This document shows, piece after piece, positions 54,376-64,000 of a stretch of 64,000 bases of DNA. Source of the stretch: Symsagittifera roscoffensis (taxonomy: Eukaryota > Xenacoelomorpha > Acoela > Convolutidae); NCBI RefSeq assembly GCF_963678635.1, contig NC_087066.1, positions 61,040,875 through 61,104,874 of the forward strand, in the 5' to 3' direction. A model generated the notes under the pieces. The model had not been told where the DNA came from, did not search any database, and was given only the letters and a program-made list of their open reading frames with translations. Every line of letters starts with the position of its first letter. Position 1 is the first letter of the stretch. The translations under genes were made by a program, and so were the position numbers.

Positions 54376-56480
54376 AAAAGAAATTTCATGTTTCTTTGAT
54401 TTTGATGAAATTTTGAAAATAAGCATGTCAGACCAAACTGACCCTCTCCGATTATTTCATTTCTTCAAATAAGATTGTTAATCTTCAGTATAGCTGTTTC
54501 GTACGATCGAACTATTTCAAATAAGATTAGTTTCGTCGATTTTTTTCTAGCGTTATTCTGGTCAAATGGCACATAAAGGTGTAGAAAAAGAGGTGTAGAT
54601 TGAAAATAGAGGCCGTCAAATGAATTCTACTTCAATCAGCAAGCATGGTGTTATACCAAAAGCTGATCGGTCGACAGAAAACAAGCTTGAGCAACCCTTC
54701 GGAAAGACAAGATAGACCAATAAAAAACTCTATGTAACTGGTGAAGGAATTGTTAAGTTTCGGACCATAAATCCGGTACGAGACTAAATCAGAAATTCTT
54801 TTTCTTGCAGACATGAAAAATATTCTGTTTGAACTAAACCAATTAAAACACCTGGAGAAAAATTTTGCGAGCTTGAAACTACGGCAAAAATGTTAAACAG
54901 ACACCCTCAGAGAGGAAAAAAGTATGAGAAGAAAAATGTTTCTTTTAGCTGAGCCGTTTGAGAAAAATTCGAGGTTAGGTGTGACAAAAAAAGGGACATA
55001 TGACACATGACTTGAAGATTTAAGGCAATCAGAACAATTTAAACAGCAAAAAAATCACAGAGAAAGTGTTGTGATGAACAATGAAGAGTTATTAGCTATA
55101 AAACAAAGAAGAGATCGGTGAGGTATTCTACTTGCTGAACAAAAAAGTGGTAAATTATTTTTAGAAAAATGCGGGGTAAATATAGAAACGAATATAATCA
55201 AGTCTCTAGATTAACCTTCGAGAAAAAGAAACTGGATTGTGGCGAGAGTAGAATTCCAATGTAATTAACAGTTTGTACACTAATACACCGCTCATGAAAG
55301 CTACTGATATAGCCATGAAAATCAAGAAGAGATTGAGCATCAAAAACAGCAGAATTAAAAGAAGCAAAAGACGATTAGAAAAATTTATAAGTTCTTGATT
55401 TTCTAAACAATAAAAACATTGAAAAAAATTGGTTTAGTCAGAAAGAAATGCAAGAAAATTGTATTTATTTGAAAAACTTAAGTGAGCTAGCAAGCTAACT
55501 AAGCTTATGATTGAAACTTGATGAAGCAAAAACTTTAGTTATTTTGAGTTTAGCATTGCTGCAATTATGAGTTTGCGTTGTGATTTTGTTAGTGATCTTG
55601 GAGACTATTTCATTAGAGTGGCTTGAATGGAGAGGGCACTAAATTTTTCCAGCTTGTATCATTGTTTTTTATCATTCAAGAGAACTTTTTGCTTTGTGGG
55701 GACATGAAAAGACTTGAGTCTCTTGAAGAGGGTGACTAATTTATTGTTTTTTCTAGCCACCGAGTTTGTTAATTATAATATTCAGTGCCAATAACAACTA
55801 TCCTGTGTTCCAAAACTTCTTCAAGAGAAAAAGGTTTATTTTAAAACAATGACGCTCGAAGTCCAAAACAAAAATTTTATCTTTGTTCATATCCTCAGAA
55901 TGCAGATTAATGAAAATGTTAGGAAGCTTGAGTGGAAAAAACAATTGAAGTATTTCAGCCTGCATGATTGTTTTTAATCAATCGCGAAAACTTTTGGCTT
56001 TGTGGTGACATGAAGAGACTTGAGTAAACTCTTGAAGAGGGCAATGATTTCATTGTTAATTCATACCACCGAGTTTGTTCATTTTAATATTCAGAAACAA
56101 TGAAAATTAAAACTTCAGAAGGGACCAGACATATTAGGAGAGTTTTAATTTGTTGGTTGGCAGAACTTTCCCATGTCCCAACACTTTTTAACACCAATAG
56201 AAAAATCTTTTTATTGAGACAATGACGCTTGAAATCCGAATTTTTTTTATCTTAATTCATATCCCCAGAATGCAGAATAACGAAAAATTTAGGAGGCAAA
56301 TCTAGGAGGCAAATAACGTCAAATCTAGAGCAAAACAAAAGAATTTTGTTTCCAGGCGTTTGATCGTACGATATGCCCGTTTTAGCGAGTAACGGTCTCC
56401 TTCGTTGAAAAGAACGAACTGAGAAAGATCAGCTTGGACTGTCATGGTTACTTTTAAGTTTTTGTTTTTGATAAAAAAAG
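54376..56480. repeat. Internal segment of upstream unit 1, no gene seen
   Basis: The piece 54890-55640 recurs at 58020-58880. A second piece is duplicated locally (55650-55860 and 55945-56240) and again at 62065-62260 (CACCGAGTTTGTTAATT, TTTTAATTTGTTGGTTGG). Reading frames are short and not conserved between copies. Confidence 0.6.
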
Positions 56481-57238
56481 ACACAAAAAATCATGAAACT
56501 TTGCAAAAACTGTAGGCCGCGAAAACCAGAGAGACTTTTTTCGCCGATTAGAATCAGACAGAGCTTATACGACGAAGATATTGAAAACTACCAGAGCAAG
56601 AACTTTCAATATTTGAAGAGACACTCCGAACAGAGACACTCCGAAGAAGAGAGACTTACCGGGAAAAGTCGGTGGATTAAGAGGGCCGCGAGAAGATATT
56701 GCATCCCTTCCCGATAGCGAAGAAGACGCTTCTTCACCAAGATCCAAGAAACCGGAGGGTCCGGAGCGGTGATTAGAAAAATGTGATAGTTAACAATTAT
56801 AGTTTCAAGGAATGTCTTGAATTGAATTTATTTAACATTGAATTCTTTTTCAAATAATGAGAATTTAGGAGTTGAGGAACAGGATCGGTCCATCTCCGAT
56901 GGATAGGATGGTTTCCTCTACTGAAAAAAACAACAAAGAATAATAAACTAATAGTAAAAGAGCACCAGCTCTCCAATTAGGAATAATCTCGTGGTCGAGA
57001 GATACAGAGACCCAGCCATGAGCTCACAATTTTTGCATGTTACTAAATTAGTTTGCGCGATTCGGCCGATAGCCCTTAAGTTGTAACAATTATGTCTACC
57101 CAATGTTAGGAGAATCTTTTGAACTGGCTATGGTAGAGACGGTTAAGAGCACCTTAAGCTCTATTCAACGCTAGCCAGTCGATTCAGAACCTAGCTTTAC
57201 TTTCAGTCGGTATAAACTTCCGGTCGAATGTTACATTT
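56480..57238. repeat. Inverted repeat arm, left copy 1
   Basis: Its reverse complement aligns with the right-arm copies: CTCATGGCTGGGTCTC, GGCTATCGGCCGAA, CCGTCTCT and CATCGGAGATGGACCGATCC. It recurs directly at 59100-59868. A 74-codon frame (56493-56717) is also open in the second copy (59091-59363), with a doubled RHSEQ/RHSEE motif; function unknown and possibly none. Confidence 0.75.
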
Positions 57239-57275
57239 GAATCATCCATTTCTATCAGAAGGCAATAACAGTGGT
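57239..57275 (-). pseudogene. Mi-2 exon 1 start fragment, copy A
   Basis: GAATCATCCATTTCTATCAG matches the first 11 bases of the Mi-2 coding region plus the bases just upstream, including the acceptor-like AG (GATAG|AAATGG). It abuts the left arm at 57238 and the right arm on the other side. The rest of exon 1 is missing. Confidence 0.7.
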
Positions 57276-58015
57276 AGAATAATTGCAATTCGAAACCGAA
57301 GAACTGAATAAAGGCACATCAGTTTTGTTTTTGTTTCATCAGTTTCAGCTTAAAAGAATTATTTCAAAAATTCAGTAGCATTTTCCTGAGGTTAGAGTTG
57401 ATTCAAAAAAGACTCTAAAAGACCATACACCAATTTTTTTTGGATTCGCGTGTGTTATAACGACATTTTTTGTATCAAGCGTTTAACCACTTTCAATTAA
57501 AACTGTTGAACCGGGAAATTGAGCATTAGGCAACATAGCCAAAACAAAGAAGGCAGTAAGAAAAGTCAGAAAATTATAAGCCTGATAGTATATACGGACG
57601 GAAAAAAGCTAGATTCCAAAACGACTTGCTAGCAAGTAAATAGAGCCTTTGCTGCTTTTGACCGTCTCTGCGTTAGCCAATTCAATGTAGTTCTCACAAC
57701 ATCGGGTAGGCAAAGTTGTTGCTCGTTGAAGGCTATCGGTTGAACCTGGCAATTTAATTTTGTTACATACAAAGTAATGAGCTCATGGCTAGGTCTCAGT
57801 ATCCCCAGCCCACGAGCTCTTTCCAAAAACCAGGGCTACGAAATTGTTTCTATTAAGTTTGTTTATTGCTTTTGTTTTTGATAAGTAGAGATAATCATTC
57901 AATGCATCGGAGCTGGATCGATCCTTTACCTAAACTCGTACTTTCTTATGATCCAAAAAATAATCTGATGTGAAATAAAATCAATTTAGGCACACCGGGA
58001 AGCCTCCGGCTTCTC
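57276..58015. repeat. Inverted repeat arm, right copy 2
   Basis: Nearly identical to 61024-61750 (CATACACC, ATAGTATATACGGACGG, CCTGGCAATTTAATTTTGTTAC). It is the inverted partner of the left arm ending at 57238. A deletion at about 58015 joins it to internal sequence. Confidence 0.8.
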
Positions 58016-59099
58016 GAATTAGACACCCTTCGAAATGAAAAGAAGTATGAGAAGAAAAATGGGTCTTTCCGCTGAGCAGTTTGAGAAAAAGTCGAGGTTA
58101 GGTGTGATGAAAAAAGGGACATATGAGATATGACTAGAAGATTTAAAGCAATCAGAACAATTTAGTCGGCAAAAAAATCTGAGAGAAAGTGTTGTGATGA
58201 ACATTTAAAAAGATATCAACGAAGAGTTATTTGCTATAAAACAAAGAAGTGATCGGTGAGGAACTCTACTAGCTGAACAAAAAAGTGGCAAACTATCTTG
58301 AGAAAATAGCGGGGTAAATATAGAAACGAATAGTCAAATCTCTAGGTTACTATTTGAGAAAAGGAAACTGGATCGTGACGAGAGTAGAATTCCATTGATG
58401 TTAACAGTTTGTACACTAATACCCTGCTCATGAAAACTACTGATGTAGCCATGAAAAACAACAATGAGATTGAACATCAAAAACATCAGAATGACAAGAA
58501 GCAAAAGACGATCAGAAAAATTTATAAGTTCTAAACGACAAAAACATTGAAAAAAAAAAGTTGTAGAGTCGAAACGAAATTCATCAAAAACATCAGAATG
58601 ACAAGAAGCAAAAGACGATCAGAAAAATTTATAACTTCTAAACGACAATAACATTGAAAAAAAAGTTGTATAGTCGAAAAGAAATGCAAGAAAATTGTAT
58701 TAATTTGAAAAACTCAAATGAGCTAGCAAGCTAACTAATCTTATGATTGAAATTTGATGAAGCAAAAACTTTAGTTATTTTGAGTTTATCATTGCTGCAA
58801 ATATGAATTTGCGTTGTGATTTTGTTGGTGATCTTAGAGACTATTTCAGTAGAGTGGCTTGAATGGAGAGGGCAATAACAAATTTCCAGCGTGTATCGTT
58901 GTTACTCAAAATTCACGAAGGACATTGACAGGGCAGTCCGGGCAGTAAGTGCCAATCGACTAGAATGAAACTTAGAGCAAAACAAATGAATTTTGTTTCC
59001 AGGAGTTTGATTGTACGATATGTCTGTTTTGACGAGCAACGGTCTCCTTCGTTGAAAAGAACGAGTTAAGAAAGGTCAGTTTGGACTAATATGGTTAAT
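58016..59099. repeat. Internal segment of upstream unit 2
   Basis: Repeats 54890-55640 of unit 1, with its own local duplication (AAACATCAGAATGACAAGAAG near 58480 and 58585). The end (58910-59100) matches 56320-56470 and 62420-62520. No gene seen. Confidence 0.65.
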
Positions 59100-59868
59100 T
59101 TTAAGTTTTTGTTTTTGATAAAACAGACACGAAAAATCATGAAACTTTGCAAAAACTGTAAGCCGCGAAAACCAGAGAGATTTTTTTTGCTAATTAGAAT
59201 CAGACAGAGCTTATATGACGAAGATATTAAAAACGACCAGAGCATGAATTTCCAATATTTGAAGAGACACTCCGAACAGAGACACTCCGAAGAAGAGAGG
59301 CTTACCGGGCAAATTCGGTGGATTAAGAGGGCTGACGGAAGATATTGCAACCCTTCCCGATAGCGAAGAAGACGCTTCTTCACCAAGATCCAAGAAACCG
59401 GAGGGTCCGGAGCGGTAATTAAAACAATGAGATAGTTAAAATTTTTGCTTCAAGGAATGTCTTGAATTGAATTTAATTAACATCAAACTCTTTTTCAGAT
59501 AATTTAGGAGTTGAGAAACAGGATCGATCCATCTCCGATGGATAAGATGGTTTCCTCTACTGAAAAACAAACAACAGTAAAATAATAACCTAATAGTAAA
59601 AAAGCACTAGCTCTCTAATTAGGAATAATCTCGTGGTCGAGAGATACAGAGACCCAGCCATGAGCTCACACTTTGGCATTTTACTAAATTAGTTTGCGCG
59701 ATTCGGACGATAGCCTTTAAGTAGTAACAATTGTGTCGACCCAATGTTAGGAAAGTTTTTTGAACTGTCGATGGTAGAGACGGTTAAGGGCACCTAAAGC
59801 TCTGATTAACGCTAACCAGTCGATTTAGAACCTAGCTTTACTTTCCGTCGGTATGTACTTCCGGGCGA
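59100..59868. repeat. Inverted repeat arm, left copy 2
   Basis: Direct copy of 56480-57238; inverted relative to 61024-62050. It ends GTTACA, followed by the 54-codon frame described next. Confidence 0.75.
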
Positions 59869-60437
59869 ATGTTACAAAAATGTTTTTATGGCGCTCCCGA
59901 GTATTATTCGTATTATTACGACAGGCGATCCCGCTTACAGAATCCTCCATGCCGAGTGGATGCTCGCAAAAAAGCCCCTTATCAACAGCCAGAAGGATGT
60001 TCCGAAATGCGAAAATCTTCCGGACTCCCTGACAAGCTTTTCAACCTAGCTAAGACGAAAAAGTCACGTTTCATGAAGGGAAGAGGGGTTGGCCGCCCCG
60101 TTCTTCTTTACGCTGTAAATGACCAAAAGCAACTAAAGATATACAAAACACTTAAGAAAGAGCATATAACCTAAAACCAAAAAAAAGAAAAGATAACAAA
60201 AAAAAAGTTAAAAATAATTTAAAAAACGTTACAGCTTAAAAAAAAACAATTGGATCTCGAGATACGGATGCTTCATGAGTTTTCAGTCAGCAAGCGGCAA
60301 GAATTTTGTAGGGTACTTGATAAAAGAACTAATGAAACAATTACACGCCTCTCAAACCTGTTTTTACAACTTACCATCCACAAAGGAATGTTAAAGTGAA
60401 ACGACAGAACAGGACGCCGCTGGGTAACATTATGAGC
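59869..60437 (+). mobile_element. Integrase-bearing element fragment, copy 1
   Basis: Two parts. First, a 54-codon frame starting MALPSIIRIITTGDP at 59890, repeated at 62680-62840 with similar protein (HAEWMLAKK, KCENLPDSLTSFST); family unknown. Second, after an A-rich spacer, a retroviral-type integrase core fragment (ISRYGCFMSFQSASGKNFV..LIKELMK, then VKRQNRTPLGNIMSDFLRM in a shifted frame). The copy breaks off at 60437, where Mi-2-derived sequence starts. Confidence 0.65.
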
Positions 60438-60449
60438 GATTTCTTGAGG

Positions 60450-61023
60450 ATGCTACTAAAAACACTGGGAACTAGTTAAAGCCATAAAGAGTCTGAAACT
60501 CAAAGTCAGTGAGCAAAATTCCTCGGCGATAATAGTTGAATCATGGTAAAGAAGAGTGCAAAAGTACGTAAATTAAGTTTCAAGAGAAAATCTTAAAAAC
60601 GATCGAGCCGTGTCTATTCATTTAGTTAATTTTTGTGATGTGGGACGCTTCTGCAACACTTTGTTCTCATTAGGACCCTCTATCTCAATTGTACTTTTAT
60701 TACGTTTTTGAGACTCCCAGCCGAACCACGAACAATTAAGACTTTAAAGTGATACCAAACCTGATCCCGTATAATTTTTTCCGGTAAAAAACGTTAATAA
60801 TAACATAAATAAAATAAATTACCTGTTCCAATAAGAGAACTGCTTCGATTGTGTTCATCGTCAAATCCAACGAATCATCCATTTATATCAGAAGGCAATC
60901 ACAGTGAAAGAAGAATCATTTAAATCGAAGCAGTGAATGTAGGCAACTCAGTTTTATTTTTGTTTCATCAATTTAATTGTAAAATTTTCATTTAAAAAAT
61001 CAATTGGACTGCTTCAAACATGT
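60450..61023 (-). pseudogene. Copied Mi-2 5' end: intron 1 part, exon 1, upstream flank
   Basis: The segment matches 50835-51416 in the same order and orientation. The exon 1 copy (60882-60823) keeps the ATG and the GT donor but has lost one base, so it shifts frame after about nine codons; the acceptor-like AG before the ATG is lost. Most of the copy is clearly diverged, but 60897-61023 is identical to 51290-51416. No downstream Mi-2 exon is present, so no Mi-2 protein can be made from it. Confidence 0.88.
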
Positions 61024-62050
61024 AGAATAATTGCAATTCGAAAACCGAAGAATTGAATATAGGCACATCAGTTTTGTTTTTGTTTCATCAGTTTCAGCCT
61101 AAAAGTTTTATTTCAAAAATTCAATAGCAGTTTTCTGAGATTAAAGTTGTTCCAAAAAAGTCTCTGTAAAGACCATACACCAAATTTTTTGGATTCGCGT
61201 GTCGTATAACGACATTTTTTGAATCAAGCGGTTAACAACTTTCAATTAAAACTGTTGAACGGGGAAATTGAGCATCAGGCAACATTTCCAAAACAAGGGA
61301 GGCAGTAAGAAAAGTCAGAAAATTACGAGCCTGATAGTATATACGGACGGAAAAAAAGCTAGATTCCAAAACGACTTGCTAGCAAGTAAATAGAGCCTTT
61401 GCTGCTTTTGACCGTCTCTGCGTTAGCCAATTCAAGGTAGTTCTCACAACATCGGGTAGGCAAAGTTGTTGCTCGTTGAAGGCTATCGGCTGAACCTGGC
61501 AATTTAATTTTGTTACATGCAAAGTAATGAACTCATGGCTAGGTCTCAGTATCCCCAGCCCACGAGCTCTTGCCAAAAACCAGGGCTACTAAATTGTTTC
61601 TATTAAGTTTGTTTATTGCTTTTGTTTTTGATGAGTAGAGATAATCATTCAATGCATCGGAGCTGGATCGATCCTTTACCTAAACTCGTTCTTTCTTATG
61701 ATCCAAAAAATAATCTGATGTGAAATAAAATCAATTTAGGCACACCGGGAAGCCACAAATTGTTCAAAAATAAAGTTTACAGTTTGTCTCCGAGACAGCT
61801 CCGGCTTCTCGAATCCGCTTGAGGAAGCGTCTTCTTCACGATTGGGAAGGGTAACAAACTCTCCCGTTAGCCATTCTTGCTCGCGTGATTTGCTCGGAAA
61901 CGATTGTACCTGCACAATCGTCACAGCTCGGAGTGTCTCTTCCTGAAACATCGTTGACTCCGATTTTGATCGTTTTCTCTTCGCTGTCTAATTACTTATC
62001 CGAAAAATCGACTGCCTGATTTAAGCGCTTTTCAGTGGTCGCGAAAAAAG
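61024..62050. repeat. Inverted repeat arm, right copy 3
   Basis: The longest right arm; contains the blocks of both parts of copy 1 without the LINE, so it shows the empty site. A partial repeat of the AATCATTTAAATCGAAG...TTTCATCA block opens it. Confidence 0.8.
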
Positions 62051-62667
62051 TTGTCACGTGATTGTTTCATTGTTCTTCCTAACCACCGAGTTTGTTAATT
62101 TTAACAGTCAGGACCAATAACAACTAAACCTTCAGAAGGGACAAGAGATAATAGCAGAGTTTTAATTTGTTGGTTGGTAGACTGTCCTATGTCCCAAAAC
62201 TTTTTAATCCCAGGAGAAAAACTTTCAGCTTGAGACAATTACTTTTGAAGTAAAAACAAATATTGTATCTTAGGTCATATCCTCAGATTACAATAATTGA
62301 AAGTGTTAGCAGGGTTTAGCAATAAATTATAGCAAATAGTGAATCGAAATGACTTATTATACATTCTCACAGTTGATGCACTCTTGTAGTTTTTTTTCGA
62401 TAGCACTGTACCATTTTAATAGGTTACTCGAAGTTCACGGAGGACATTGACAGGGCAGTCCAGGGAGTTTGTGCCAATTGACCAGAATGATGTCAAACTT
62501 AGAGCAATACGAACGAATTTTGTTCTGTCGGCCCAATTTTAGGAGATTAATTTGAACACGCTATGGTAGAGATGGTTAGAAGCACGTAAAGCTCTATTTA
62601 GACGCTAGCCAGTCGTTTTAGGACCTAGGTTTACTTTCTGTCAGTATATACTTCCAGGCGAATGTTA
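62051..62667. repeat. Internal segment and left arm end, unit 3
   Basis: 62065-62260 matches unit 1. 62420-62510 (GAGGACATTGACAGGGCAGTCC) matches 58915. 62528-62667 matches the last 140 bp of the left arms (GGTAGAGA(T/C)GGTTA, GCGAATGTTACA). Confidence 0.65.
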
Positions 62668-63979
62668 CATATGTATTTTTATGGCGCTCCTGAGTGTTAT
62701 TCGTAACATTACGATAGGCGAGCCCGTTTACAGAAGCCTCCATGCCGAGTGGATGCTCACAAAAAGGCTCCTTATCAAAAACCAGAAGGATGTCCGAAAT
62801 GCGAAAATCTTCCGGACTCCCTGACAAGCTTTTCAACCTAGTTAGGACAAAAAAGTCACGTTTCATAAAGAGTAGAGGGATTTGCCGCCCCGTCCTTCTT
62901 TAAGCTGTAAATGGCCAAAAATAACTAAAGAAATACAAAAAAAATAAACAAAAACAAAAACCAAAAAACAAAACTTAACCAAAAAAATAACCAAAAAAAA
63001 ATCAAAAACACTAATCAAACTTGAATGATTTCTTCTACTGCACAAAAAAAACATTGGATCTCGAGATACGGATGCTTCATGACTTTCCAATCAGATAACG
63101 GCAAAACTTTTGTGGAGGACTTGATAAAAGAAAAAATGAAACGATCACACACCGCTCAAGCCCCTTTTACAACTTACAATCCGCAGAAAAGGACGCTGGT
63201 TACAGACGCAGAAAAGGACGCTGGTTAGCGTTATGAGGGTATACTGCTCAAGATATGTGACATACTGGGAGGAGCATCTGCCTGAGGTAGTGGGAGCGTA
63301 CAATAGCACACAACACGCAACCTGTGGCATAAAATTTTTGTGATGTTGACAGGAAAAAAAGGGCAAGGACATTAACATTTTTTCTACCTCACCGAGGACT
63401 TACTTGAAAGAAGTAATCATGAGACAGCAAAATTTGAATGAACTATGCAGGCCAGAACTGGCCAAGCGCAATGCATCTATAAAATAACTACAATCAGTAA
63501 GTCATGGGGACAAAACACTACGAAGTAGGCCAAAAAGTCTAGGTTTTTCAAACCATCATCCCACCGAAAGGAACAGAGAAACTACAAAAAAGCACCCTTC
63601 GCTTGAGCATTGGATGAGCAGCACACTACCTGGAAAGAAAATCGCCGGATTCATCGCCAGGATATTGGTGCCGAAAGATATGGAAGGCGTTGATTACGTA
63701 GTAGTAGAGGCGGCTTTTGAATTAAACGTGAAACAAAACCGGAGATAAATGACGAAAATCAGACAGCAATTATGAGTGATAACGCAAAGATCTAACTAAG
63801 TTCCGAAGGAAGACTCGAGAAAACCAGAACAAGATGAGAACCCGACACTCCTCTAATAATGCACATAAGAAGAGGTCGAAAGAAAGCAAGCAAAAAAACA
63901 GGAGGAATTGAGTGCAGACATGGTGGGAATAGGAGACCTGAAAATTGACTATGAGTGGCACATCATCATAGATGAGTAA
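62668..63979 (+). mobile_element. Integrase-bearing element, copy 2 (Ty3/Gypsy- or Ginger-type)
   Basis: Begins with the same small frame as copy 1, then an A-rich spacer, then the integrase: SRYGCFMTFQSDNGKTFVED, TTYNPQ, and in shifted frames YCSRYVTYWEEHLPEVVGAYNS, YLKEVIMRQQNLNELCRPE, a GQKV..FQTIIPPKGTEKL domain, and an acidic end near DMVGIGDLKIDYEWHIIIDE at the stop. This order (core, then chromo/GPY-like C-terminal part) is that of Gypsy integrases and the related Ginger transposases. Frameshifts and stops make it a pseudogene, and the N-terminal zinc-binding part and first catalytic Asp are missing. Ginger fits the neighbouring inverted arms better, but this is inference. Confidence 0.65.
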
Positions 63980-64000
63980 TCGTATTGGCAAGAAGACAAC

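Overview
This is an AT-rich, repeat-dense stretch of an animal (invertebrate) nuclear genome. The evidence is a multi-exon Mi-2/CHD4-type chromatin remodeller with spliceosomal introns, tRNA-derived SINEs, and Penelope, LINE, FLYWCH-Mutator and integrase-type transposon relics. I cannot name the phylum. Coding exons are visibly richer in G+C than their surroundings. There is no sign of bacterial or organellar DNA.

The recognised host genes lie on the minus strand. The main one is a complete Mi-2/CHD4 homologue (51275 down to 19431). I assembled it as 23 coding exons with matching splice phases and a 6006-nt reading frame (2001 aa). It holds the CHD N-terminal domain, two PHD fingers, two chromodomains, the two-lobed SNF2 ATPase, the CHD-specific SANT-like modules and the CHD C-terminal domain, so it should be the ATPase of a NuRD-type complex. 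Downstream on the same strand are a two-exon ankyrin-repeat gene with an acidic, cysteine-rich N-terminal half (17499-13850) and a small RING plus coiled-coil gene (13064-12609). Two weaker coding candidates lie at 6700-6896 (minus) and 7317-7598 (plus).

The left part (1-12.6 kb) is mostly repeats: a diverged tandem array at 1-840, several tRNA-like SINE heads and a dead FLYWCH/MULE transposon at 7.8-9.0 kb. The introns of Mi-2 and of the ankyrin gene hold many copies of a roughly 500-bp family, called R1 here. All copies found point the same way, antisense to the host genes, and end in a conserved hairpin. Intron 2 of Mi-2 contains a 5'-truncated Penelope-like element whose reverse transcriptase carries a PHD-type zinc finger between the DG-A-G motif and the YMDD motif. 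I regard this as the most unusual object in the window.

Upstream of Mi-2 (51.3-64 kb) is a nested array of long direct and inverted repeats. The Mi-2 5' end recurs there: a fragment of exon 1 at 57.24 kb, and part of intron 1, exon 1 and upstream flank at 60.45-61.02 kb. These copies sit among inverted-repeat arms and integrase fragments, and a LINE has broken one arm. One 127-bp piece just upstream of exon 1 is identical in the copy while its surroundings have diverged.
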